NCBI GenBank assembly: GCA_943788145.1
Contig: CALSPD010000016.1
Location: forward strand, 36,110 to 100,109
Reading direction: 5' to 3'
Length of the DNA: 64,000 nt
Source of the DNA: an uncultured Flavobacteriales bacterium
GTDB taxonomy: Bacteria > Bacteroidota > Bacteroidia > Flavobacteriales_G > Salibacteraceae
Made by a program: the position numbers and the translations under genes. Under the pieces are notes generated by a model that worked only from the letters and a program-made list of their open reading frames with translations, was not told the DNA's origin and ran no database searches. Positions 53,293-61,263 of the stretch are shown piece after piece (position 1 is the stretch's first letter; every line of letters begins with the position of its first letter).

Positions 53293-53304
53293 TACATTCG
53301 CGCC
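53293..53304 (+). promoter_or_regulatory. Putative -7 element for the LolD-like gene
   Basis: TACATTCGCGCC immediately before ATG 53305 and seven bases before ATG 53311. If used, the message would be leaderless or nearly so. Confidence 0.38.
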
Positions 53305-53310
53305 ATGGCA

Positions 53311-53961
53311 ATGATAACGGCACAGGGAATCAAGAAAAGCTATGGAGAACTCGCAGTTCTGAAAGGCATCGACCTCGTTATTGAAGCGCGTGAAATTGTC
53401 AGTATTGTGGGTGCCTCGGGTGCTGGAAAAACCACCTTGTTGCAAATTCTAGGCACCTTAGACAAGGCAGACAGCGGCATTCTAACTATAGCCGACACCG
53501 ATGTTATGGGCTTAAAAGACAAGGCGTTAAGCAAGTTTCGTAACCAAACCATCGGTTTTGTCTTTCAATTTCATCAACTCTTGCCCGAATTCAATGCTAT
53601 TGAAAACATCTGCTTGCCCGCTTTAATTGCAGGCAAATCGCGCAAAGAAGCCGAACGCGAAGCCTTGGACTTGATGCACTTTTTGGGCGTAAAAGACAGA
53701 GCCACCCACAAACCAAACGAATTGAGCGGAGGCGAACAGCAGCGCATAGCCGTTGCGCGGGCGTTGATCAACCGACCTAAAGTCGTTTTTGCCGATGAGC
53801 CTTCGGGTAACCTCGATTCTAAAAATGCCGAACAGTTGCATCAGCTTTTTTTCGACTTAAGAAATGAATTTGACCAAACTTTCGTCATTGTAACCCACAA
53901 CGCAGCCTTGGCCGACATGGCCGACCGGAAGCTTACGATAGCCGATGGAGTGATGCGTTAG
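53311..53961 (+). CDS. LolD-like ABC transporter ATP-binding protein
   Basis: 216 residues from the ATG at 53311 ([20 protein letters not shown]), the usual start for this group; ATG 53305 and an ATG at 53272 are in frame upstream. Walker [10 protein letters not shown]-loop [14 protein letters not shown], signature [15 protein letters not shown], Walker [14 protein letters not shown]-loop IVTHN. The LLPE and [10 protein letters not shown] features fit the LolD/MacB group that drives lipoprotein release or efflux. No LolCE permease gene is adjacent here. Confidence 0.85.
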   Translation: MITAQGIKKSYGELAVLKGIDLVIEAREIVSIVGASGAGKTTLLQILGTLDKADSGILTIADTDVMGLKDKALSKFRNQTIGFVFQFHQLLPEFNAIENICLPALIAGKSRKEAEREALDLMHFLGVKDRATHKPNELSGGEQQRIAVARALINRPKVVFADEPSGNLDSKNAEQLHQLFFDLRNEFDQTFVIVTHNAALADMADRKLTIADGVMR

Positions 53962-53977
53962 CTGAAAAGAGCAATCC

Positions 53978-54007
53978 GCTATCAGCTGTCAGCTGTGAGC
54001 TATTAGG
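53978..54007 (+). repeat. Short AGCTRTCAG-type repeat array, left of hipBA
   Basis: Reads ATCAGCTGTCAGCTGTGAG followed by CTATTAGG: tandem near-copies of a nine-base unit AGCTRTCAG/TCAGCTGTC. The same unit occurs in reverse orientation at 55843-55874 to the right of hipBA, and in this orientation in 58.6-59.5 kb. Confidence 0.7.
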
Positions 54008-54064
54008 ATTGTTTAATCACCTTAATCTGTATGCTTAGATTTACTACTAAAGGCAAGCGATCTC

Positions 54065-54084
54065 AGGCTATAAGCCTTCTTTTT
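54065..54084 (+). terminator. Weak hairpin with T run after the LolD-like gene
   Basis: AGGCT-ATA-AGCCT followed by TCTTTTT, ending one base before the hipA stop. A short five-base stem; it may terminate the plus-strand unit. Confidence 0.4.
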
Positions 54085-54085
54085 A

Positions 54086-55360
54086 TCATAGCTTTTGATG
54101 TAGCCCTTTAATGTATTCGGCCTGTTCTGAGCTTATTGCCGCTTGTTCAGCAAAATGCATCCAATTGCTCACAGATGCTGTGACTTCGTCCATAATGCTC
54201 TTACCACGTTTTATGTTCATGGATTTTGCCACTGAAAGCAGGTCATTGCGATCAATTCCTTCGCGTTTTGAGTTCACAGACATTTGATGGTGATGTGTCC
54301 ATTGACCGTTTGGATTATAAGCGAAGGTCATGTCATAGGCAGGAGAAAGGCGCCATTCGCCCATTTTGTCCATTAGAAATGAAATATTCTTGGTGTGGTC
54401 ATCGCAGTTTTGAGCCATCGCGTTAAAGACCATCCTTCGGTAGAGCTTCTCTGCATCGCTGAATGGAAGTCGTAAGCTGCGCATCACTTGAAATGCTTGC
54501 TCATAGGAATAGGCCGTAGCATTGTTGTAATCATAATGCGCCATAGCGCACAAGGTCTGCATGTGCAATTTTTCTCCGTTCAATCGGTCAAAGCGCTGGG
54601 TGATGAAATGCGCTCGACCATTTTCTTCCCAAAGCTCGCTGGGCATCATATCGATGCCGCAATCCATCGCCATGAGGTAATAGGCATATTCGATGCGACC
54701 GAAGCCTTTTGGATCGCCCAAGTTCTGTTGATCTACTCCATCAAATTTGATGATGTAGTGCTCGAAATCTTTTGGCAGATTCAATTGTCCAGATCGAATT
54801 TCTTTGGTCTTTCTATTTATGGCTATCACTGCCTTTGCCCTAGCTCCACCGGCCGATGTACCCACTTGAATGAGTTGAGACATGTCTTGTTCGTTTATGT
54901 CATTCAATGGAAGCACGAGTGCATTTCGTTCGTGCAAAATGGAATTGGCCACTTTCACGAGCGAGTCGATTTCTATGTTGGCTAAAGGGGTTTTGTATTC
55001 CATGTTTGCTGGCTGAAATTCCAGTGCACCCATTCCTCGCTTGCCTTGATACAAGAGCCGCTCAACTGGGGTGAGCTCTGCTATGCTGCTGCCCTTGCTC
55101 GCCAGCCATGCGTCCAATACTTGCGAACCAAAACGATCAGGCAAGGCATCGCTCAGGGCCCCTGGCAAACCCATAAACGTCTCCTTTGGAAGCGTTGGAA
55201 ATCGATGAATCATTCGTTTTTCCTTGGGCATGGTGAGCGGGGCAATATTCCAATCTGAGCGATAGTATGCATCTGTAAACTCAACGCGGGCAAATCCTTG
55301 TTGATCGTCCCAAGCTACGGCACCAATAACGGTGTCCCACAAATCAATGCGCGCTACCAT
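54086..55360 (-). CDS. hipA: HipA-family serine/threonine kinase toxin
   Basis: 424 residues, full HipA length. The N-terminal subdomain (DLWDTVIGAVAWDDQQG) is followed by a glycine-rich ATP loop QVGTSAGGARAKAVIAI (GxxxGGARxK), HYIIKFDGVDQQN, the catalytic loop MVFNAMAQNCDDHTKNISFL (N-x-D-x-H-x-KN) and LSPAYDMTFAYNPN with the metal-binding Asp. HipA kinases phosphorylate glutamyl-tRNA synthetase or other targets and induce dormancy. It overlaps the hipB-like gene by seven bases in the usual antitoxin-toxin order. Confidence 0.88.
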   Translation of the reverse strand: MVARIDLWDTVIGAVAWDDQQGFARVEFTDAYYRSDWNIAPLTMPKEKRMIHRFPTLPKETFMGLPGALSDALPDRFGSQVLDAWLASKGSSIAELTPVERLLYQGKRGMGALEFQPANMEYKTPLANIEIDSLVKVANSILHERNALVLPLNDINEQDMSQLIQVGTSAGGARAKAVIAINRKTKEIRSGQLNLPKDFEHYIIKFDGVDQQNLGDPKGFGRIEYAYYLMAMDCGIDMMPSELWEENGRAHFITQRFDRLNGEKLHMQTLCAMAHYDYNNATAYSYEQAFQVMRSLRLPFSDAEKLYRRMVFNAMAQNCDDHTKNISFLMDKMGEWRLSPAYDMTFAYNPNGQWTHHHQMSVNSKREGIDRNDLLSVAKSMNIKRGKSIMDEVTASVSNWMHFAEQAAISSEQAEYIKGLHQKL

Positions 55361-55686
55361 TCTGATGGATGTTCATTTCCACTAGTGTTCTTACCTGAAG
55401 CACGTTTACGCGTTTTTCCCTTTTGTTTGAGTAGCTCCAATGGACTTATTTCATTCGTTAACTCCAGCTGTTCAAGCACGTCCAGCAATTGCAAGGCCCG
55501 CAGCACCTGCACTAAGGTAATGATACTGGCGGCACGTCCGTTTTCCAAATAACTGATGGTTGTGCGGTCCACTCCTGCTCTACTCGCCAACTGCTCTTGA
55601 CTCATATCCTGCCGCAGGCGCTGCTGTTGGAGCAGCTTTCCAAGTGTTTCTAACAACGCCTGATCACTGAGATTGTAATAATTCAT
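55354..55686 (-). CDS. hipB: HipB-like HTH antitoxin/repressor
   Basis: 110 residues. The Cro/C1-type HTH spans about residues 24-75: RLRQDMSQEQLASRAGVDRT, TISYLENGRAASIITLVQVL. The leucine-rich LRALQLLDVLEQLELTNEIS and basic tail (QKGKTRKRASGKNTSG) follow. In HipBA modules the antitoxin binds HipA and represses the operon. A palindromic operator candidate lies 39-66 bases upstream. Confidence 0.85.
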   Translation of the reverse strand: MNYYNLSDQALLETLGKLLQQQRLRQDMSQEQLASRAGVDRTTISYLENGRAASIITLVQVLRALQLLDVLEQLELTNEISPLELLKQKGKTRKRASGKNTSGNEHPSEW

Positions 55687-55724
55687 AATGTTGCTTTACC
55701 GCTACAAATGTAAGTATTAATGTG

Positions 55725-55752
55725 TTTAATGTAGCTTGTACGCTACATTAAA
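55725..55752. promoter_or_regulatory. Palindromic operator candidate for hipBA
   Basis: TTTAATGTAGC (55725-55735), spacer TTGTAC, GCTACATTAAA (55742-55752): perfect 11-base inverted repeat. A related half-site GCTACAAATGTA begins at 55701. It lies just upstream of the hipB-like start, as expected for autoregulation. Confidence 0.65.
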
Positions 55753-55770
55753 AAGAATGTTAAGTGTCAT

Positions 55771-55888
55771 GCTGAGCGCGACCGAAGGGAGCTGGTCACG
55801 CCAGAGGCGGATAAATCGAAGCGGACACGGGCGATGAAACACGCTGATAGCTGATAGCCGACAGCCGACAGCTGAGCGCGACCGAAGG
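55771..55888. repeat. Two direct repeats of GCTGAGCGCGACCGAAGG and an inverted AGCTRTCAG array
   Basis: The 18-base motif GCTGAGCGCGACCGAAGG occurs at 55771-55788 and again at 55871-55888, exactly 100 bases apart. Between them, at 55843-55874, is an array of TGATAGC and CGACAGC units, the reverse complement of the AGCTATCAG/TCAGCTGTC units found elsewhere. This stretch fills most of the gap between hipB and the gene at 55899. Confidence 0.75.
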
Positions 55889-55898
55889 CAGCGATAAC

Positions 55899-56264
55899 TT
55901 AATCATCATCCAGCAACTCCTTCACACCCAACAGACCAAGACAGCCATGAAAATCATCAAAGCCTGCTGGCCAGCTTTGGTAACCTTTTGACTTAAACGT
56001 CCGATCGGGATACACCAATTCGAGCTCCCAGTTGACCCCATCGCAGACATCAACCTGATGGTAATTTCTCTTCCATTTGGGTTGCGCCATCATGATGTGA
56101 TGAAAAATGGTCCAGAAGTCTGCCTCCACTTCTACGGATTTCCAAACAATGGTAGGAAAGGGCCCATCACTGTATTGATATCGAAAACCAGCCTCGGTCA
56201 ATTCGAGATTGAGCGTATATCCAAAATAGGACGTTTCGGAATATCGAAATTTAGAGGGTTTCAT
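55899..56264 (-). CDS. Hypothetical small soluble protein
   Basis: 121 residues from the ATG at 56264 (MKPSKFRYSETSYFGYTLNL); a GTG at 56297 is in frame upstream. Tryptophan-rich and acidic (PTIVWKSVEVEADFWTIFHH; VNWELELVYPDRTFKSKGYQ), ending LLGVKELLDDD. The composition suggests a compact cytoplasmic alpha/beta protein like the immunity or SMI1/DUF-type small domains, but no family is recognised. It is 55 bases downstream of the unknown exported protein and may share its transcript. Confidence 0.5.
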   Translation of the reverse strand: MKPSKFRYSETSYFGYTLNLELTEAGFRYQYSDGPFPTIVWKSVEVEADFWTIFHHIMMAQPKWKRNYHQVDVCDGVNWELELVYPDRTFKSKGYQSWPAGFDDFHGCLGLLGVKELLDDD

Positions 56265-56319
56265 TTGATCCGTTTTGAACAGACTGTACGAAATCACTTC
56301 CCACTTTTTTGTTTAATTC

Positions 56320-57813
56320 CTAATTATTACTGACAGATGCTGCTTCGGCAAGTCGCTTTTGGGTTTGATTTGCTTCTCGTTTGCGATTGAGTGCTTCCAA
56401 ATACTCAACAAACTGAATATCAAACGAAAGGCCGTACATAGGATAAGTAAATGATTTTTTCATTGTCCCATTTGAGAATACAGGTACGGCAGCCGTAAGG
56501 TTTACATCTAACGCATTGTAGAAAGTCATCCCAACTCCAGTGCCTGCCATTGGAAAATTAAACTCCTTGTTATTGGTTGTGTTCACAACGTTGTAAAGAA
56601 TGCCTGAACCATAGCCAATAATATGAATGTTGCTAACGAGTGGCTCAACCGGAGCTGTTTTTTTGGTATAGCGATACCCGAAAGAACCGTAGCTTTCTCC
56701 AGGGCTCCTTGGCATCCAATCGCCCCATGATTTTATCTTGAATGAGAAACCTATTTTTTCGCTGACATGCGTGAAGTTGCGCATTACATCACCATTGGCT
56801 AATGTTAAATCCTTGTTTAAAAATGCCGTGTTCTTTCCCACCGTGAATAGGAATTGCAGGCGCTGGATTTTATCCGATTGGATAGATTGAAGTCGAGCTA
56901 AAAAGCTTTCTACATTAAATTCTATGACTTCCTTACCATCAAGTTCCTTTATCTGAACATAGTCCTTGACGAACGTATTGATGGTTGAAAGTGCCTGTTT
57001 GATATCACCCCCTTCAAATAGATTATCCAATTGGGTCAAAAGATTTCTGTAATCGGAAAAAGTACTAGAGCGATCAAATTCGTAGAGGCTTTTAATAAGA
57101 TCAATAAATGCGTCACTATCGTCTGTCAAATTATTCAAAAATGGATACGTAGTTTTTAAATGCAGATAAATCAAGCGTTGCGACTCATCCAAGCTTATAA
57201 TTATCGATTGGTAGGACTCAGGGTTGTTTCTGGCCAAGTCCTTGAGTAGAGGTAATGTTGTTTTTTGGATCATAAATAATGCATCGCTCATCGTGGCATT
57301 TTTAAGTTCATTTTTCAGAAGATCAGTATTTGATTTCGCGATTTCATAAACCAAATTCACATCGTCCAGCGCCTTTTGAAGTTTAATGAAATCGCTGTCA
57401 AATTGAATCTTTACAATGCGCAATAATTCAGCGTCCGTGACAACCGCTACTCTTTCTTTATACTCTTTCACAAAGTCATTCTGAATTTGCTCAAGTCCAT
57501 CTTTTATTAAAGTCAATCGATTCGTTAAACCAGAGTCGTAAAAATGATTTAAGGTTGGTAAGCCTCCAGAATCAAACAGTGAAGCAACTTCGGGTAATTG
57601 CATTCTAACCAGCGTGCTTCTCTCAATCGCATAATTTACAGCTCCGATCATCTCTGTCATACGCGCCAAAGAAATTTCCATAGACCTGTATACTTTTTGA
57701 GCAGCTGTTAGTCTCGTTTCCGCTTCTTCATCATTTTTGTAAAATAAAGGGTGGTTTTTATGTCGTAAATAGATATTCATATAATCGTAAATATTCGAAT
57801 ACGAAGTGCGCAT
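56320..57813 (-). CDS. Unknown exported protein, C-terminal piece (helical region plus beta-rich end)
   Basis: 497 residues. The first 300 are helical and polar with coiled-coil character (KAEEAETRLTAAQK-type heptads; DDVNLVYEIAKSNTDLLKNE). The last 170 are beta-rich and look like an outer-membrane barrel end (IGFSFKIKSWGDWMPRS, NIHIIGYGSGILYNVVNTTN, GVGMTFYNALDVNLTAAVPV, YPMYGLSFDIQFVEYLEALN). The start codon is artificial: removing one base from CCCC at 57816-57819 (plus strand) joins LQQPR to MRTSYSNIYDYMNIYLRHKN and links this piece to 57758-58096. No family recognised. Confidence 0.6.
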   Translation of the reverse strand: MRTSYSNIYDYMNIYLRHKNHPLFYKNDEEAETRLTAAQKVYRSMEISLARMTEMIGAVNYAIERSTLVRMQLPEVASLFDSGGLPTLNHFYDSGLTNRLTLIKDGLEQIQNDFVKEYKERVAVVTDAELLRIVKIQFDSDFIKLQKALDDVNLVYEIAKSNTDLLKNELKNATMSDALFMIQKTTLPLLKDLARNNPESYQSIIISLDESQRLIYLHLKTTYPFLNNLTDDSDAFIDLIKSLYEFDRSSTFSDYRNLLTQLDNLFEGGDIKQALSTINTFVKDYVQIKELDGKEVIEFNVESFLARLQSIQSDKIQRLQFLFTVGKNTAFLNKDLTLANGDVMRNFTHVSEKIGFSFKIKSWGDWMPRSPGESYGSFGYRYTKKTAPVEPLVSNIHIIGYGSGILYNVVNTTNNKEFNFPMAGTGVGMTFYNALDVNLTAAVPVFSNGTMKKSFTYPMYGLSFDIQFVEYLEALNRKREANQTQKRLAEAASVSNN

Positions 57814-58096
57814 TACCCCTAGGTTGTTGGAGTCGCTTGTTGTCTCTCACAACCTCAGCAGCAATATCTATTAGAAACGCAACGTAGGTTATAAATTCAT
57901 CGTTTTCACTGAATTGACGATTAGAGTTGTTATTAAACAGAAGCTGTTGTTTAGCATCTTTCTCCATGGCCAGGTCTAGTCCTCTCAAATTTCTTGAAGT
58001 CAAACCATTACTGTAATCCAGCTCTGGAACACCTTGTTTATTATAATAGGCAAAAAGGGCATCCACTTCCGTTTTTTGATCATTTGTCAAGTGCAT
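57758..58096 (-). CDS. Unknown exported protein, middle piece
   Basis: Coding is real from 58096 to about 57816: TNDQKTEVDALFAYYNKQGV, RNLRGLDLAMEKDAKQQLLF, ITYVAFLIDIAAEVVRDNKR. Its start sits in TTATGCACTTGA, overlapping the end of the upstream piece by ten bases. This is either translational coupling or a further one-base shift (VINS-x-MHLTNDQK reads naturally). Most likely one protein with its neighbours. Confidence 0.5.
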   Translation of the reverse strand: MHLTNDQKTEVDALFAYYNKQGVPELDYSNGLTSRNLRGLDLAMEKDAKQQLLFNNNSNRQFSENDEFITYVAFLIDIAAEVVRDNKRLQQPRGNAHFVFEYLRLYEYLFTT

Positions 58097-58471
58097 AAGG
58101 AATTAATCACAAAGCTGTAAGTGAAAACTAAATTGACGGTACTCTCAAGTATTTTCCGAGTTCGCACCTGCTCGTTCGATTCTTCCAATAATCCCTTAAT
58201 CACATTGTCTGCATAGTTGTAAACGGTACCCCCCGTATTGTCAAGTTTAGAAAGAAAGGCGCTTTGAACGACTTTCAGCTTGATCTCACTTTGCTTTTGC
58301 CCGATGATTTCCGCAATCAACTCGGCATCGAGCGATCCTTTGCCTAGGCTGAGTCCATCCAAACCGACTTGTAAGGTTGGCGCTTGGTGTTCGGTTCCTT
58401 GCCCAAATGAAAAGAATGCGTTGGTTAAAAAAGGACAATTAGAAATATCCACGGTGTTTCAATCTTCTCAT
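58087..58471 (-). CDS. Unknown exported protein, N-terminal piece with broken signal peptide
   Basis: From 58452 (GTG) the frame reads DISNCPFLTNAFFSFGQGTE, then APTLQVGLDGLSLGKGSLDA, IIGQKQSEIKLKVVQSAFLS and KILESTVNLVFTYSFVINS. An ATG at 58471 followed by one inserted base reads RKIETPWIFLIVLF. Adding one base to the A run at 58427-58432 (plus strand) then joins it to LTNAFFSFGQ, making a textbook signal peptide. So two or three one-base shifts hide a complete exported protein of about 700 residues spanning 58471-56320. Confidence 0.5.
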
Positions 58472-58640
58472 AAGGCTCTTTTTTAGTAGGTTAGCTCAAA
58501 TTTGGAACATCTTATCGGACTGACCAAAAAAAGTGGTTGTTCGATTGGGTTATTCACCACATTAAAACTGTCATTGACAACATAAATCGGTAAACCGTGC
58601 CTCGTTTCTACCTTGTCCTTCATGCCAGTGGCCGGACAGA

Positions 58641-58760
58641 AGTTTTGAGTGACACTGTGGTTTTTCAGCTATCAGCTGACGGTAAAGACGTTTTATGGTC
58701 TGAAAGTCGTGTCTACTCTTCGACCATTCCGCTGCGCGGAAGCTCAGAGTGACACTGGTT
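58641..58760 (+). repeat. Intergenic repeat, copy 1
   Basis: Contains GAGTGACACTG, CAGCTATCAGCTGAC, GTAAAGACGTTTTATGGTC, GAAAGTCGTGTCTACTCTTC and the perfect hairpin TTCCGC-TGC-GCGGAA, then AGTGACACTG again. Copies 2 and 3 lie at 59195 and 59325. Confidence 0.75.
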
Positions 58761-58795
58761 TTTGCTTTACACCATCGTTCCGCTAGCTTTGTTTC

Positions 58796-59179
58796 ATGAA
58801 AACTCGGACGTATATAATCACAATGCTTTTGTGCTGTTTGCTACTCTGGTCATTGGCCAGCAAGAAAACAAAGGTGTATATGGCGCAGCGTGTGGTATTG
58901 TTGGCACAGATCCCAACCTACGAACGTCCTTGGAAAGTATGGTGGAAAATCAATGGACAGAAGTGATGGAAGAATGGCTCGATGCTTCGTCATGGGTAAA
59001 CGAGCCTATGCCGTTGAGGGCTTTTACCGACTGCGTGAAAAAGGCGTTTACTATCTGCTACTCAATTGGATAAAATCGCCACCATAAAGACTTCGGATGT
59101 GCTTATTTCTACGTGCAGTGGATGCATGTATATTGACATGTCAGTAGAAATGGCTTTGGAGAAATACAACTTTGATTAA
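58796..59179 (+). pseudogene. Decayed small exported-protein gene
   Basis: An ATG at 58796 opens KTRTYIITMLLCCLLLWSLA, a good signal peptide, followed by TKVYMAQRVVLLAQIPTYER and PWKVWWKINGQK and a stop. In another frame the text continues KRAYAVEGFYRLREKGVYYL, and in a third DKIATIKTSDVLISTCSGCM, then VEMALEKYNFD to a stop at 59177-59179. Two or more shifts therefore break one protein of about 125 residues. No family recognised. It sits between repeat copies 1 and 2. Confidence 0.45.
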
Positions 59180-59194
59180 ATGCTACGAGTTGCC

Positions 59195-59500
59195 GGTAAA
59201 GACGTTTTAAGGTTTGAAAGCCGTGTCAACTCTTCGACCATTCCGCTGCGCGGAAGCTCTGAGTGACACTGCGTTAATTCAGCTGTCAGCTGTCAGCTTT
59301 CGGTTATCAGCTATCAGCGGTCAGGGGAAACGTTTTAAGGACTGAAAGTCGTGTCTACTCTTCGACCATTCCGCTGCGTGGAAGCTCTGAGTGACACTGC
59401 GTTAATTCAGCTGTCGGCTGTCAGCTATTAGGTATTAGCTATTAGCTATCAGGGAAGACGTTTTATGGTTCAGTATACATGTTCACTCTTCGACCAGCCC
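59195..59500 (+). repeat. Intergenic repeat, copies 2 and 3 and a partial fourth
   Basis: Copy 2 (59195-59322) and copy 3 (about 59325-59452) share GACGTTTTAAGG-type starts, GTGTC(T/A)ACTCTTCGACC, the TTCCGCTGCG(C/T)GGAA hairpin, AGCTCTGAGTGACACTGCG and a tail of AGCTGTCAGC/AGCTATTAG units. A partial fourth copy starts at about 59456 (GACGTTTTATGGT, CACTCTTCGACC). The tails are variable in unit number. Confidence 0.8.
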
Positions 59501-59715
59501 GCCTCCTTCGATTGCTATGGATGAAACGCTCTGTACTATTCTTATTAGAGAAATCCAGTCATTATACGGTCGAGTGCCAATTGAGGCTCGGGCATAACCA
59601 ATGGTTGCAATAAATGCAAATGTTCCATGCTTCACTCGTAAATACTCATTTTATAAAGGTGTTGCCCCCTTCTAGGTTTGGCCGCGAAATCAAAACCTAG
59701 ATAACCACAATTATT

Positions 59716-61164
59716 ATGAGCAACACAAGAAAGAGCCGCGTATTTGTCACTGGAGCCAATGGAATGTTAGGATCATACATCGTCCGAACATTGTTGAACG
59801 ATGGTCACGATGTCACCGCTTTGGTTTATCCAAAATCGAATACCCAAACCATCGATGGACTGCCAATCAAAGTGATTGAAGGAGATATCACACACAACCT
59901 ACCTTATGCCAGTTATTTAGCCGATTGTCAATACATCATTCACGTTGCGGCAAGCACACAGATTTGGCCTAGAAGAGATCCGAAGATTTGGAGCATCAAT
60001 CACGAAGCCACCTTAGCGCTAGCGAAAGCCGCAAAGAAGGCGAACATCACACGCTTTGTACATATCGGAACGGGCAGCAACTTCACCCAAAAGGACTCGA
60101 TGTTTCCCGGTAATGAATCAGTGCAGCACTATGAAGATGGTTTTGGTCTAGACTACATCGACTCGAAAGCCAAGGTGCAAAAAGAGCTTCTGGAAATGCA
60201 CAAGAATGAAGGTTTCCCCGTCATTGTTATCAATCCAGCCTACATGATTGGTCCACACGACAGTGGCCCCACTTCAGGCCGCATGATATTAAACATGATG
60301 AAGGGTGGAATACAAGCATATAGCAAAGGAGGTAAAAACATAGTTTATTCGGGCGATGTGGCGAGGGCTGCGGTCAATGCAATGCACTTAGGTCGAACAG
60401 GCCAGTGTTACATTGCAAGTGGCGAAAACATGACCTTCAAAGAACTGACTCAACTGGTGAGTGACAGTTTGGGTATTCAATCATATTTATTGAAGGTACC
60501 CCACGCTATTATATTAACGGTTGGCGCTATTTTGAGTGGATTTGCTCGACTTCGTGGCAAAGCCCCCAAACTGAGTTACACCATGGCCCGCATGAGTGGA
60601 TCGACCACTTATTTTGACACAAGCAAGGCACAGGACGAAATGCAAATGCCTCAAACACCCCTTTCTCTTGCAGTTCGTTCTTGCGCCCACTGGTTCATTT
60701 CAAACGGATATTTTAAATCAAATGAGGCATTTAACGGTAAAACCTTTGTGATTACAGGAAGTACGCAAGGCGTGGGTAATTCATTGGCGCATGGTTTAGT
60801 GAGTCGCGGGGCCAATGTCATCATTAACGGAAGGTCGGAAACCAAAGCCGAAGCCATGCTAGCAGAGTTTGCGTATGCCAAAAACAACGCTTATTACGTG
60901 GCAGCAGACATTTGCAACGAACAGCAATGCAAGCGCTTGATTCAGGTCGCCACCGAGCGTTTTTCTAAAGTTGACTATCTCGCAAATAACGCAGGAATGT
61001 CGTCTTATGGAGATCTAGGAGACAACTCTGGCGAAGTGATCAGACAGGTATTTGATTCCAACGTATTGGGTTCCGTCTATTTGACGAAGGCCGTTTTGCC
61101 CCAATTAAAACAAAACGATGGTGGGGTTCTGTTTATCTCTAGCCTCGCAGGTTTGAACGACTAG
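59716..61164 (+). CDS. Two-domain NAD(P)-dependent protein: epimerase-like plus SDR, 5' piece
   Basis: Residues 1-330 are an extended SDR of the HpnA/dihydroflavonol-reductase kind: VFVTGANGMLGSYIVRTLLN (GxxGxxG), IIHVAASTQIWPRRDP, YIDSKAKVQKE (Y-x-x-x-K). From about residue 345 a classical SDR starts: KTFVITGSTQGVGNSLAHGL, VDYLANNAGMSSYGDLGDN, GGVLFISSLAGLN. The frame then stops because a base is missing near 61157-61160; the active-site Tyr follows in another frame (YSASKVAMI). The fusion resembles Bacteroidota proteins next to sphingolipid-type 3-ketoreductases, but the substrate is unknown. Confidence 0.75.
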   Translation: MSNTRKSRVFVTGANGMLGSYIVRTLLNDGHDVTALVYPKSNTQTIDGLPIKVIEGDITHNLPYASYLADCQYIIHVAASTQIWPRRDPKIWSINHEATLALAKAAKKANITRFVHIGTGSNFTQKDSMFPGNESVQHYEDGFGLDYIDSKAKVQKELLEMHKNEGFPVIVINPAYMIGPHDSGPTSGRMILNMMKGGIQAYSKGGKNIVYSGDVARAAVNAMHLGRTGQCYIASGENMTFKELTQLVSDSLGIQSYLLKVPHAIILTVGAILSGFARLRGKAPKLSYTMARMSGSTTYFDTSKAQDEMQMPQTPLSLAVRSCAHWFISNGYFKSNEAFNGKTFVITGSTQGVGNSLAHGLVSRGANVIINGRSETKAEAMLAEFAYAKNNAYYVAADICNEQQCKRLIQVATERFSKVDYLANNAGMSSYGDLGDNSGEVIRQVFDSNVLGSVYLTKAVLPQLKQNDGGVLFISSLAGLND

Positions 61165-61263
61165 GCGGACATTCTATATACTCCGCAGCCAAAGTGGCTA
61201 TGATTTCAATTGCCCAGAGCCTAAAAAGGAACTGGTTGACACCAATGTGTTTGTAGGCTACAC

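Larger units (their letters stand above)
58472..59715. other. 1.24 kb gene-poor, repeat-rich region with gene debris
   Basis: Holds three imperfect copies of an intergenic repeat of about 75-140 bases and one remnant gene (58796-59179), annotated separately. The rest (about 59500-59700) shows no gene; just before the epimerase ATG there is an A-rich leader but no clear -7 element. Confidence 0.6.

Noticed and set aside
54488..54985. 165-codon plus-strand ORF inside hipA
   Set aside because: Antisense shadow of the HipA catalytic region.
53978..59460. Arrays of AGCTRTCAG units as a CRISPR
   Set aside because: Units are short, adjacent and imperfect with no unique spacers between them, and no cas genes are present.
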